From contig CAILAF010000670.1 of NCBI GenBank assembly GCA_903832075.1, positions 1 to 7,206 on the forward strand: 7,206 bases of DNA, given 5' to 3'. Position numbers and translations under genes: made by a program. Shown here in pieces: positions 1 through 7,053 of this stretch. Within the stretch, counting starts at the first letter, position 1. The number at the start of each line of letters is the position of its first letter. Under the pieces are notes generated by a model that ran no database searches, had not been told where the DNA came from, and saw only the letters and a program-made list of their open reading frames with translations. The DNA comes from an uncultured Chitinophagaceae bacterium. GTDB taxonomy: Bacteria; Bacteroidota; Bacteroidia; Chitinophagales; Chitinophagaceae.

Positions 1-77
1 AAATGAGCAATTCTTCTAATGGAAGAATCGAAACAAGAAATGATGAGTAAAGTTCATCTTTCACAAAAAAATTAATC
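1..77. other. Unassigned upstream edge before maeB
   Basis: This stretch precedes the malic enzyme start. On the plus strand two frames end within it, one with a stop at 17-19 and one at 48-50, so it could hold the last codons of an upstream gene, but these are too short to identify. On the minus strand one frame is open from about position 64 (a GTG) to the window edge, which could be the start of a divergent gene, but about 21 codons in AT-rich DNA can stay open by chance. No hairpin terminator and no convincing Bacteroidota promoter (TTG then TAnnTTTG) was seen. Confidence 0.3.
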
Positions 78-2417
78 ATGGATAAAAAAGATCTTCGCAG
101 AGAACAAGCGTTGGAATATCATGCTTCTGGTAGACCCGGAAAGATTGAAGTAGTTCCAACAAAAGAAGCCAAAACACAAAAAGATTTATCGTTAGCGTAT
201 TCTCCCGGTGTAGCAATTCCTTGTTTAGAAATTGCAGCTAATCCTGAGGATGTTTATAAATATACTGCCAAAGGAAATTTAGTGGCTGTTATCAGTAATG
301 GCACGGCTGTATTGGGTTTGGGGGATATTGGTCCAGAAGCAGGAAAGCCGGTGATGGAAGGTAAAGGAGTATTATTCAAAATATTTGCTGATATAGACGT
401 ATTTGATATTGAAATAAATGAAAAAGATCCTGAAAAATTTGTGCAGATAGTTAAAGCATTAGAACCAACATTTGGTGGAATTAATTTAGAAGATATTAAA
501 GCACCCGAATGTTTTTATATCGAAACGCATTTGAAAGAACAAATGAAAATTCCGGTGATGCACGACGATCAGCATGGCACTGCAATTATCAGCGCTGCTG
601 CTTTGTTAAATGCATTGGAATTACAGGGAAAGAAAATTGAGAACGCAAAGTTTGTAGTGAATGGTGCAGGTGCAGCTTCTATTTCTTGTTGCAGATTATA
701 CATTGCTTTGGGAGCAAAGCGTGAGAATTTTTTAATGTTTGATAGCAAAGGTTTAATTCATGCCGGTCGTACCGGCCTTGATGGAATGAAATTAGAATTT
801 GCAACAAAGAAACCCGATTGCAGTTTTGAATCTGCATTTAAAGATGCAGATGTCTTTATTGGTTTAAGTAAAGGGAATGTAGTTTCAAAAGAGATGGTAA
901 AGTCTATGGCAAAAAAACCAATTGTGTTTGCAATGGCAAATCCTGATCCTGAAATTTCTTATGATGACGCAACAAGTGTAAGAAAGGATTTAATTATGGC
1001 AACAGGAAGAAGCGATTATCCTAATCAGGTAAATAATGTTTTAGGTTTCCCATATATTTTTCGTGGCGCATTGGATGTTCGTGCAACAAAAATTAATGAA
1101 GAAATGAAACTCGCTGCTGTAAAGGCTTTGGCAGAATTAGCAAGAACAACAGTTCCTGATATTGTGAATATGGCATATAATCAAAAGAACATGAGTTTTG
1201 GACCTGAATATATTATTCCGAAACCTGTTGATCCAAGATTATTATCAACTGTTGCTCCAGCTGTTGCAAGAGCAGCTATTGAAAGCGGCGTTGCAAAAAA
1301 GCAAATTGAAAATTGGGATGCGTATAATGTTGAATTGAATAAAAGATTGGGATTAGATAATCAATTGATTCGTGCAATTGGTAATAAAGCTAAACACGAT
1401 CCTAAGCGTTTAGTATTTGCTGAAGCAGATAATTTAAAAATTATCAAAGCTGCAACTATTGCATATGATGATGGTATTGCTTATCCTATTTTATTGGGTA
1501 ATGAAAATAAGATCAGAAAAATTGCAGACGATAATAATATTGATTTAACTGATATTCCTATTATAGATCCACGAAGTGATGAAACCGAAGAAAAACGGGA
1601 ATTCTATGGCGAGTTATTTTTTAAGAAACGCCAACGGAAAGGATTCAATCATTATGAAAGTTATAAGATAATGAAAGATCGCAATCATTTTGGTTGCATG
1701 ATGGTTGAAACAGGTGATGCAGATGCAATGATTAGTGGATTAACAAGGAACTATGCAGATGCAATTCGTCCGGCTTTACAAATTATCGGAACTGAAGAAG
1801 GTGTTTCAAAAATTGCCGGTATGTATTTGTTGTTAACAAAAAAAGGTCCTTTATTTTTAGCTGATACAACAGTAAACTTTAATCCAACTGCAGAAGAATT
1901 GGTTGATATAACTTTAATGGTAGCAAAAGAAGTTCGTAATTTTAATATTACACCTCGTATCGCTATGTTGAGTTATAGCAATTTTGGAAGTAGTGATTCT
2001 CCTGAAGCAAAGTTGGTTTCAAAAGCGACTAGAATTTTGAAAGAGACACATCCAACATTAATAGTAGATGGTGAAATGCAAGGAAGTTTGGCGTTCAATA
2101 AAGAAATATTAAAAGATAATTATCCATTCAGTGAATTGGCAGATGAAAATGTAAATACACTTATCTTTCCAAATCTAACAGCAGGAAATATTGCTTATAA
2201 TTTATTGAAAGAGATTGGTGGTGCTGATGCGATAGGACCAATTTTGTTAGGATTAAATAAACCTGTTCATGTGTTGCAATTAGGAAGTTCAGTTCGTAAT
2301 ATTGTAAATATGGCATTAGTTGCAGTAGTTGATGCACAAACAAAATGTAAGACTGATACTGAAGCAGAAGTGCAAAGATCAAATTGGTGGCAACGTTTAA
2401 AGAAAAAGAAAAAATAA
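78..2417 (+). CDS. maeB: NADP-dependent malic enzyme with C-terminal phosphotransacetylase-like domain (MaeB type)
   Basis: This is predicted to be a cytoplasmic enzyme that oxidatively decarboxylates malate to pyruvate, making NAD(P)H. Its 779 residues fit the usual 750-780 of two-domain MaeB proteins. The malic enzyme part spans about residues 1-425: YSPGVA at 41-46 (with the conserved Tyr), MEGKGVLFK at 93-101 with the likely catalytic Lys96, the metal-site region INLEDIKAPECF at 135-146, MHDDQHGTA at 161-169, and the nucleotide-binding VNGAGAAS around 194-201. The phosphotransacetylase-like part spans about 430-760 (ISGLTRNYA at 552-560, NPTAEEL at 602-608). Where true Pta enzymes have a Ser-Arg-Pro-Val stretch, this protein has NKPV (727-730), as expected for a regulatory acyl-CoA-sensing domain rather than an active acetyltransferase; that role is inferred from the family. 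The tail ends in five lysines. The ATG at 78 gives the standard family N-terminus. There is no Shine-Dalgarno sequence. NADP preference is a family assignment, not read from the sequence. Confidence 0.96.
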   Translation: MDKKDLRREQALEYHASGRPGKIEVVPTKEAKTQKDLSLAYSPGVAIPCLEIAANPEDVYKYTAKGNLVAVISNGTAVLGLGDIGPEAGKPVMEGKGVLFKIFADIDVFDIEINEKDPEKFVQIVKALEPTFGGINLEDIKAPECFYIETHLKEQMKIPVMHDDQHGTAIISAAALLNALELQGKKIENAKFVVNGAGAASISCCRLYIALGAKRENFLMFDSKGLIHAGRTGLDGMKLEFATKKPDCSFESAFKDADVFIGLSKGNVVSKEMVKSMAKKPIVFAMANPDPEISYDDATSVRKDLIMATGRSDYPNQVNNVLGFPYIFRGALDVRATKINEEMKLAAVKALAELARTTVPDIVNMAYNQKNMSFGPEYIIPKPVDPRLLSTVAPAVARAAIESGVAKKQIENWDAYNVELNKRLGLDNQLIRAIGNKAKHDPKRLVFAEADNLKIIKAATIAYDDGIAYPILLGNENKIRKIADDNNIDLTDIPIIDPRSDETEEKREFYGELFFKKRQRKGFNHYESYKIMKDRNHFGCMMVETGDADAMISGLTRNYADAIRPALQIIGTEEGVSKIAGMYLLLTKKGPLFLADTTVNFNPTAEELVDITLMVAKEVRNFNITPRIAMLSYSNFGSSDSPEAKLVSKATRILKETHPTLIVDGEMQGSLAFNKEILKDNYPFSELADENVNTLIFPNLTAGNIAYNLLKEIGGADAIGPILLGLNKPVHVLQLGSSVRNIVNMALVAVVDAQTKCKTDTEAEVQRSNWWQRLKKKKK

Positions 2418-2436
2418 ATTTCGTAAAAGAACATTA

Positions 2437-3180
2437 ATGACATTCTTTACTCATTTCGGTACATATCTAATAATGATCAAAGGCATGTTCACCAAGCCCG
2501 AGAATTATAAAATGTATTGGAAAGAATTGATGCATCAATGTGTAGAGATTGGAGTTGGTTCATTACCCATTGTTATTATCATTTCATTATTTCTTGGTGC
2601 AGTAACGACGGTACAAACGGCTTACCAGTTGGTAAGTCCGTTAGTACCGGCAACTACTATTGCACAAATTGTTCGTGATAGTATGATATTGGAATTGTCC
2701 CCTACTGTTGTAAGCATTGTATTGGCAGGTGTTGTGGGCAGCAAAATTGCAAGTGAATTGGGTAATATGCGTATCAGTGAACAAATTGATGCGCTGGAAA
2801 TAATGGGCATTAATACAAAAAGTTATTTAATAATGCCTAAGATATTAGGTTCATTAATTGTTATTCCTGCATTGATTGTAATCTCAGCAACATTAGGTAT
2901 TTGGGGTGGAAGAGAAGCCGGTGCATTAACAGGAATAATAGCACCCGATATTTTTGATCTTGGTTTGCGTAAAAGTTTAAACACTTATAATATGGTGTTT
3001 GCTTTATACAAAGCGTATACGTTTGCATTTATCATCAGCAGTATTGCAGCTTATTATGGGTATCATGTAAAAGGTGGCGCATTAGAAATTGGTAGAGCAA
3101 GTACCAGTGCCGTTGTTGTAAGTTGTATCTTAATATTATTTGCTGATTATGCATTGGCAGCATTCTTCTTACCAGCATAG
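2437..3180 (+). CDS. MlaE/YrbE-family ABC transporter permease
   Basis: This is an inner-membrane permease of the MlaE (YrbE) family, which with an MlaF-type ATPase and an MCE-domain protein moves phospholipids or other lipids between the membranes. The family signature is clear: ELSPTVVSIVLAGVVGSKIA (86-105), followed by a conserved ASELGNMR-x-SEQIDALE stretch (105-121) and MGIN (123-126). Hydrophobic segments lie around 42-64, 88-104, 136-155, 190-208 and 223-245. The length (247) is normal. The N-terminal segment (FGTYLIMIKGMF, then a YWKEL stretch) matches the Bacteroidota form and supports the ATG at 2437. It starts 19 bases after the malic enzyme stop, so the two may share a transcript. 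An MlaF ATPase often follows this permease in Bacteroidota, but here the next gene is a thioredoxin-like protein, so its partner must be encoded elsewhere. The substrate cannot be told from sequence. Confidence 0.94.
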   Translation: MTFFTHFGTYLIMIKGMFTKPENYKMYWKELMHQCVEIGVGSLPIVIIISLFLGAVTTVQTAYQLVSPLVPATTIAQIVRDSMILELSPTVVSIVLAGVVGSKIASELGNMRISEQIDALEIMGINTKSYLIMPKILGSLIVIPALIVISATLGIWGGREAGALTGIIAPDIFDLGLRKSLNTYNMVFALYKAYTFAFIISSIAAYYGYHVKGGALEIGRASTSAVVVSCILILFADYALAAFFLPA

Positions 3181-3242
3181 AAATTGCATAAAAAAAGTTG
3201 TAGTTTCAATCTTTTAAAAAAATTGCATTTTAATTTATAAGT
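3181..3242 (+). promoter_or_regulatory. AT-rich intergenic gap, likely promoter region of the downstream four-gene block
   Basis: This 62-base gap is the only non-trivial spacer on the plus strand between 78 and 6309, and only about one base in six is G or C. It is the natural place for a promoter serving the thioredoxin-like, DUF4442, beta-CASP and MgtC genes. I could not fix a -33/-7 pair: TAGTTTC near 3201 resembles the TAnnTTTG box only partly, and the upstream TTG is poorly spaced. A 9-base direct repeat AAATTGCAT occurs at 3181-3189 and 3220-3228, which may be chance in such AT-rich DNA. No terminator hairpin for the permease gene was seen. Confidence 0.3.
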
Positions 3243-3788
3243 ATGAAAAAATTATCGAAGACTATTTTTATTGGATTGATGGTATTCGTTACATTAAATA
3301 AAGTTTCTGCACAAGCTAAGGTTGCTTTATTGAGTAAACCCGAAATAAATCATTCAGATTCTGTTAAACTTTATAATCCAAATGCAAATGCCGAAGCAGA
3401 AATTAAAATTGCTGTTGCAAAAGCAAAAGAACAAAATAAACATGTGTTGATACAAGCAGGCGGGAACTGGTGTAGTTGGTGTTTACTTTTCAATAAATTT
3501 ACAACTGAAAATGCACAAATAGATTCTGTAATTAAAGCAAACTATATTGTTTATCATTTAAATTATAGTCCTGAAAATAAAAATAAAGCTGTGTTTGAAA
3601 AATATGGTTTCCCTCAACGATTTGGATTTCCTGTTTTTATAATTTTAGATGGTAATGGTAATAGAATTCATACACAGAACTCATCTTATTTAGAAGAAGG
3701 GAAAGGGTATAATAAACGTAAAGTTTTAGAATTTTTTAATGAATGGTCACTATCTGCACTTAATCCTGCGAATTATAAAAATTACTGA
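3243..3788 (+). CDS. Exported thioredoxin-fold protein with WCSWC motif
   Basis: This 181-residue protein has a Sec signal peptide (MKK, then a hydrophobic run to about residue 18, with likely cleavage after V-S-A at 21-23), so it probably acts in the periplasm. After an N-terminal extension comes a thioredoxin-like domain at about 50-170. It has the beta strand HVLIQAGG (67-74) and the redox motif W76-C77-S-W-C80, equivalent to the WCxxC of thioredoxins. The GFPVFIILD stretch at 128-136 supplies the cis-proline (Pro130) next to the active site, followed by the GNGN turn. The likely role is disulfide reduction or exchange on envelope proteins; no substrate is visible. The signal peptide directly after the ATG supports this start. 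The stop codon overlaps the start of the next gene by one base (TGATG), which implies translational coupling. The family resembles DUF255/thioredoxin_7-type proteins, and an exact subfamily cannot be assigned. Confidence 0.88.
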   Translation: MKKLSKTIFIGLMVFVTLNKVSAQAKVALLSKPEINHSDSVKLYNPNANAEAEIKIAVAKAKEQNKHVLIQAGGNWCSWCLLFNKFTTENAQIDSVIKANYIVYHLNYSPENKNKAVFEKYGFPQRFGFPVFIILDGNGNRIHTQNSSYLEEGKGYNKRKVLEFFNEWSLSALNPANYKNY

Positions 3789-4273
3789 TGAACTCAAACT
3801 TTCAATCATTCAAAAAATTTATAACGCATCCTGTAAAGTATAAATTTTTTCTGCTGACTAAATTACCAATGGGTTTTATCAGCGGTTTAAAAATTGTTGA
3901 ATTAAATGAGTCGAAAGCTGCAGTGGGTGTGCGTTTTAAATGGGTAAATCAAAATCCATTTCGTTCAATTTATTTTGCAGTGTTAACTATGGCTGCCGAA
4001 TTAAGTACCGGTATTTTAGCTGTTGGGCAAGTGTATAAACGCAATCCGGCAGTAAGTATGTTGGTAGTAAAAGTAGAAGGCGAGTTTTATAAAAAAGCTG
4101 TTGGTAAAATAATTTTTACAAGTGAAGATGGAAATAAAATTGCCAATGCAGTTGAACAAGCTGTTGCAACCGGTGAAGGTATTACAGTGCAATGTTCTAC
4201 TATTGGTTTGAATGAAGAGAATGAAGAAGTTGCAAAATTTATTTTTACTTGGAGTTTTAAAGCAAAAAAATAA
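3788..4273 (+). CDS. DUF4442 domain protein, hotdog-fold thioesterase-like
   Basis: This is a 161-residue soluble protein with no signal peptide or membrane segment. The stretch NQNPFRSIYFAVLTMAAEL (54-72), followed by STG (73-75), matches the central helix region of DUF4442 proteins, a hotdog-fold family related to PaaI/YiiD-type thioesterases. Glu71 sits where hotdog thioesterases often carry the catalytic acid. The flanking strands, around 33-52 and 89-112, fit the fold. Function is not established for the family; action on an acyl-CoA-like thioester is only an inference from the fold. It starts one base inside the stop codon of the thioredoxin-like gene and ends 3 bases before the beta-CASP gene, so it is firmly inside a co-transcribed block. 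Its length is typical of the family. Confidence 0.85.
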   Translation: MNSNFQSFKKFITHPVKYKFFLLTKLPMGFISGLKIVELNESKAAVGVRFKWVNQNPFRSIYFAVLTMAAELSTGILAVGQVYKRNPAVSMLVVKVEGEFYKKAVGKIIFTSEDGNKIANAVEQAVATGEGITVQCSTIGLNEENEEVAKFIFTWSFKAKK

Positions 4274-4276
4274 TTT

Positions 4277-5680
4277 ATGAAAATTGCATTTCATGGTGCG
4301 GCAAGAACGGTAACTGGTTCTAAACATTTATTGACATTAAAGAGCGGCAAGAAAATTTTATTTGATTGTGGCATGTTTCAAGGATTGGGCGATAAAACAG
4401 ATGAATTGAATTTGCAATTTGGTTTTGATGCATCATCAATAGATTTTTTATTATTATCTCATGCTCATATTGATCATTCCGGACTGATACCCAAATTAGT
4501 TAAAGACGGATTTAAAGGAAAAATATTTTGTACGCCTGCAACAAAAGATTTGACAGAAATTTTATTGGAAGATTCAGCACAAATTCAAAGAGACGATACA
4601 AAATTTATTAATAAACGAAGAGCAAAACAAGGATTACCGCCATTTGAACCGTTATATGATTTAGAAAATGCAAAAGATGTTTTTCCATTAATGCAAACTA
4701 TTGAATATGGTCGATGGGTTTCGTTTTTCGATGAAGCGCAGGTTATGTTTACAGATGCTGGGCATATAATTGGAAGTGCTGCCGTGCATGTAAAAATTAA
4801 AGAAGAAGGAAAAGAAACAGCCATTACTTTTAGCGGTGATGTTGGAAGATATAATGATGTAATACTTCGATCACCGGATGTTTTTCCGCAAGCCGATTAT
4901 ATTTTTATTGAAAGTACTTATGGAAATAGTTTACACGAAAAAATTTTAAGCCCTGCAGATGTATTGCATGATTGGATAATTAAAACATGTGTTAATAAAA
5001 AAGGCAAACTAGTTATTCCATCTTTTAGCGTTGGAAGAACACAAGAGTTATTATATTTTTTAAATCAAATGTTCAATCAAGGGAGATTGCCAAAAGTTCC
5101 TGTCTATGTAGATAGCCCATTAAGTTTTGAAGCAACACAAGTTGTAAAAAGTCATCCTGAAAATTTTAATAAAGTCATTAAAAAACTATTAGAAACCGAT
5201 AATGATCCTTTTGATTTTCCGGGATTAAATTTTACAAAGTCTGTTGATGAAAGTAAAGCTATCAACGATATGCATCAACCAATGATTATTATTTCTGCCA
5301 GCGGCATGGCTGATGCAGGACGAATCAAACATCATATCGCCAATAATATCAATGATCATAAAAACACAATTTTATTAGTGGGTTATTGCGAGCCGCATTC
5401 TTTAGGTGGCAGATTGATGAATGGTTCAAAGGAAGTAAAAATTTATGGCGAATTTTATAAAGTGATTGCAGAAGTTGGATCAATGAGAAGTATGAGCGCA
5501 CATGGAGATTATGACGATCTTTGTCAATTCTTAGCTTGTCAAAATCCGGCTTTGATAAAAAAATTGTTTATTGTACATGGGGAAGAAGAAGTGCAATTAG
5601 ATTTTCAAAAGAGATTAGAAAAGAAAAATTTTAAGGATGTGATTGTACCACATTTGCACGAAGAGTTTAATTTAGATTAA
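4277..5680 (+). CDS. Metallo-beta-lactamase/beta-CASP nuclease-like protein (RNA specificity domain)
   Basis: This 467-residue cytoplasmic protein belongs to the metallo-beta-lactamase superfamily with a beta-CASP insert and a C-terminal RMMBL segment, the architecture of CPSF73-like ribonucleases. All metal-binding motifs are present: H62-x-H64-x-D66-H67 (SHAHIDH), His163 in AGHIIGSA, Asp188 in SGDVGR, and His434 in VHGEEE. The beta-CASP motifs are also visible: Glu212 in FIEST (motif A), SASGMADAGR followed by a His pair at 352-353 (motif B), and SAHGD with His409 (motif C). The enzyme should therefore bind two zinc ions and cleave RNA. That activity is known for bacterial relatives but not shown here, and the target RNA is unknown. 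The start MKIAFHGAARTVTGS is the standard N-terminus of the family. It lies 3 bases after the DUF4442 stop and overlaps the mgtC-like start by one base (TAATG). Confidence 0.95.
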   Translation: MKIAFHGAARTVTGSKHLLTLKSGKKILFDCGMFQGLGDKTDELNLQFGFDASSIDFLLLSHAHIDHSGLIPKLVKDGFKGKIFCTPATKDLTEILLEDSAQIQRDDTKFINKRRAKQGLPPFEPLYDLENAKDVFPLMQTIEYGRWVSFFDEAQVMFTDAGHIIGSAAVHVKIKEEGKETAITFSGDVGRYNDVILRSPDVFPQADYIFIESTYGNSLHEKILSPADVLHDWIIKTCVNKKGKLVIPSFSVGRTQELLYFLNQMFNQGRLPKVPVYVDSPLSFEATQVVKSHPENFNKVIKKLLETDNDPFDFPGLNFTKSVDESKAINDMHQPMIIISASGMADAGRIKHHIANNINDHKNTILLVGYCEPHSLGGRLMNGSKEVKIYGEFYKVIAEVGSMRSMSAHGDYDDLCQFLACQNPALIKKLFIVHGEEEVQLDFQKRLEKKNFKDVIVPHLHEEFNLD

Positions 5681-6309
5681 TGAATATAGAAACAGAGTAT
5701 ATCATCAAGATTATCGCAGCGTTTACTGCCGGTGGTGTATTAGGAATGGAGCGCGAATATCGGAGTAAACCAGCAGGTTTCCGAACGATGATATTGATAT
5801 GTGTTGGTTCATGTTTATTTAGTATTCTTTCTAAAACGTTTGCAGAAAATAGTGATCGTATTGCATCAAATATTGTTACCGGAATTGGTTTTATAGGAGC
5901 AGGTGTTGTTTTTAAAGAAGGTACAACTGTTCGGGGTATTACGTCTGCTGCTACTATTTGGATTGCTGCTGCAATGGGCATGTGCATTGGATTTGGACAT
6001 TATGTACTATCAGCAATTGTATTAATTCTTGTTTTAGGAACATTAATTATTTTATCAAGATTGGAAGAAACATTAGACAATTTGCATCAAACCAAAATGT
6101 ATAATATTCAGTTCAAAGCATATGAATATTCGATGGACTTATTAGAAGAAGAAATTAAAAAAATGGGAATTAATTTTTTACGTACTAAACTTGCAAAAGC
6201 GAATGATGAAGTAATTGTGGAATATAAAATAACATCAAATCAATCAAAAAGAGAAGCGTTGAATCAGTTTCTTATTAATAATAAATATGTTACAAGTTTT
6301 GAAATTTAG
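5680..6309 (+). CDS. MgtC/SapB family membrane protein
   Basis: This is a 209-residue inner-membrane protein of the MgtC/SapB family. Five hydrophobic segments lie at about 7-22, 36-51, 64-79, 88-105 and 108-126. Family hallmarks are GMERE at 22-26 followed by KPAGFRT (30-36), and the conserved NIVTGIGFIGAGVVFKEG region (64-81) with VRGITSAATIW (84-94). Residues from about 138 to the end form a soluble domain with a beta-alpha-beta pattern resembling the ACT-like tail of longer MgtC proteins. MgtC is known in pathogens for survival in low magnesium and in macrophages, where it acts on the ATP synthase. In environmental Bacteroidota the role is unclear, so I do not give the symbol mgtC. The ATG overlaps the preceding stop by one base. 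It is the last gene of the plus-strand block. Confidence 0.93.
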   Translation: MNIETEYIIKIIAAFTAGGVLGMEREYRSKPAGFRTMILICVGSCLFSILSKTFAENSDRIASNIVTGIGFIGAGVVFKEGTTVRGITSAATIWIAAAMGMCIGFGHYVLSAIVLILVLGTLIILSRLEETLDNLHQTKMYNIQFKAYEYSMDLLEEEIKKMGINFLRTKLAKANDEVIVEYKITSNQSKREALNQFLINNKYVTSFEI

Positions 6310-6339
6310 TTTTATCATTCAAATAGTTGGTCTAAATTT
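6302..6339 (+). terminator. Possible weak AT-rich terminator hairpin after the MgtC-family gene
   Basis: AAATTTAG at 6302-6309 is exactly complementary in reverse to CTAAATTT at 6332-6339, leaving a 22-base loop, and a short T run (6337-6341) ends the plus-strand side. The first arm contains the stop codon of the MgtC-family gene, and the second lies in the last codons of the convergent HAD gene. The stem has one G-C pair and a long loop, so it is weak and could be chance; it is listed because the two genes leave only 5 bases for a terminator. Confidence 0.2.
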
Positions 6340-6968
6340 TTATCGGAATAATCTTTCACAAAGAACATTACATTGTTTAAGTGTTCAAAATCTTTTGGTG
6401 AATGATAAGTTGTAATGGCAACTGCTTTCATTCCTGCTCTGGCAGCGGCTTCTACGCCTTTTGGTGAATCTTCAAAAACAATGCAATCTGTATAATTAAT
6501 TTTTAATTGATCAGCACATTTTAAAAAAGTTTCAGGATGTGGCTTACTTAAAATTACATCATCAGCACTTACAATTGTTTTAAAATAACGACGAATTGGA
6601 AGGTTGTCTAAAATAAAATCAATATTAAATGGAATAGCGGCAGAACCTATTGCCATTGGTATGTTTTTTTGATTTGCTTTTTTAAAAAAAATGTCTAATC
6701 CATTAATTAATTTAAGATGAGGCAAGAAAGTTTTCTGGTATAAGACTTCTTTTCGCATTGACAAGTTTTTCATTTCTTCCAGTGTAAATTTTTCTTTACC
6801 GAATATTCTTTCAAATAATTCAATATTGGTACCATACATATTGCTTTTTACTTCGGGCCAACTCATGTTGGCGTTTAATTCGTTATTTAATAAATCGTAC
6901 CATACTTTTTCATGGTAATCCATATCGTCAATGATAGTTCCATTCAAATCAAATAAAAATGCTTTCAT
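6315..6968 (-). CDS. HAD-superfamily hydrolase, beta-phosphoglucomutase/phosphatase-like, with Asn in motif I
   Basis: This 217-residue cytoplasmic protein is a HAD hydrolase with a helical C1 cap (about residues 15-85). Motif I is FDLNGT with the nucleophile Asp7; motif II is Ser109 in AIGSA; motif III is Lys142 in SKPHPE; motif IV is FEDSPKGVEAA with Glu166 and Asp167. The overall form matches beta-phosphoglucomutase and sugar-phosphate phosphatases of subfamily IA. The second motif I acid, normally Asp two residues after the nucleophile and serving as general acid/base, is Asn9 (codon AAT). Similar D-x-N-G-T versions occur in Bacteroidota relatives as far as I recall, so it is likely a lineage variant rather than a sequencing error. 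The substrate is unknown. The gene faces the MgtC-family gene (stops 5 bases apart) and is transcribed away from the rnhB fragment. The ATG directly before the first beta strand is the expected start. Confidence 0.92.
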   Translation of the reverse strand: MKAFLFDLNGTIIDDMDYHEKVWYDLLNNELNANMSWPEVKSNMYGTNIELFERIFGKEKFTLEEMKNLSMRKEVLYQKTFLPHLKLINGLDIFFKKANQKNIPMAIGSAAIPFNIDFILDNLPIRRYFKTIVSADDVILSKPHPETFLKCADQLKINYTDCIVFEDSPKGVEAAARAGMKAVAITTYHSPKDFEHLNNVMFFVKDYSDKNLDQLFE

Positions 6969-7053
6969 TTTTTAAAAGTATTACATCCAAGTAAATAATT
7001 ATTGGTGTGAGTTAAATATTTTTAGTTCACTAACACTTCGTTTGTATATTTAA
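6969..7053. other. AT-rich spacer between the HAD gene and the rnhB fragment
   Basis: These 85 bases separate the minus-strand HAD start from the plus-strand RNase HII-like reading frame. The HAD gene's promoter should lie here on the minus strand. TACTTTTA, close to the TAnnTTTG box, sits just upstream of its ATG, but too near the start and without a well-spaced -33 element to be convincing. On the plus strand, the frame continuous with the RNase HII fragment has stops at 6973-6975 and 7051-7053. The codons between show at most a faint likeness to the family (an E-L-N-I-F run where RNase HII often has E-I-N-I-L), too weak to call. Confidence 0.35.

Noticed and set aside
1..64. Minus-strand frame open from a GTG at about 64 to the left edge, possibly a divergent gene start
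   Set aside because: Only about 21 codons, no ATG, no recognisable motif, and just 13 bases from the malic enzyme start; it cannot be separated from chance.
3181..3228. Direct repeat AAATTGCAT in the gap before the thioredoxin-like gene, as a possible regulator site
   Set aside because: The same word also occurs at the start of the beta-CASP gene (around 4281) in coding sequence, and base composition makes chance repeats likely.
4016..4327. Minus-strand open frame of 103 codons across the DUF4442/beta-CASP junction
   Set aside because: It overlaps two well-recognised plus-strand genes, its translation is rich in Phe, Cys, Asn and Thr without domain character, and it is an antisense shadow. 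The same holds for the minus-strand frames at 2161-2382, 2622-2810, 4585-4824 and 5667-5987.
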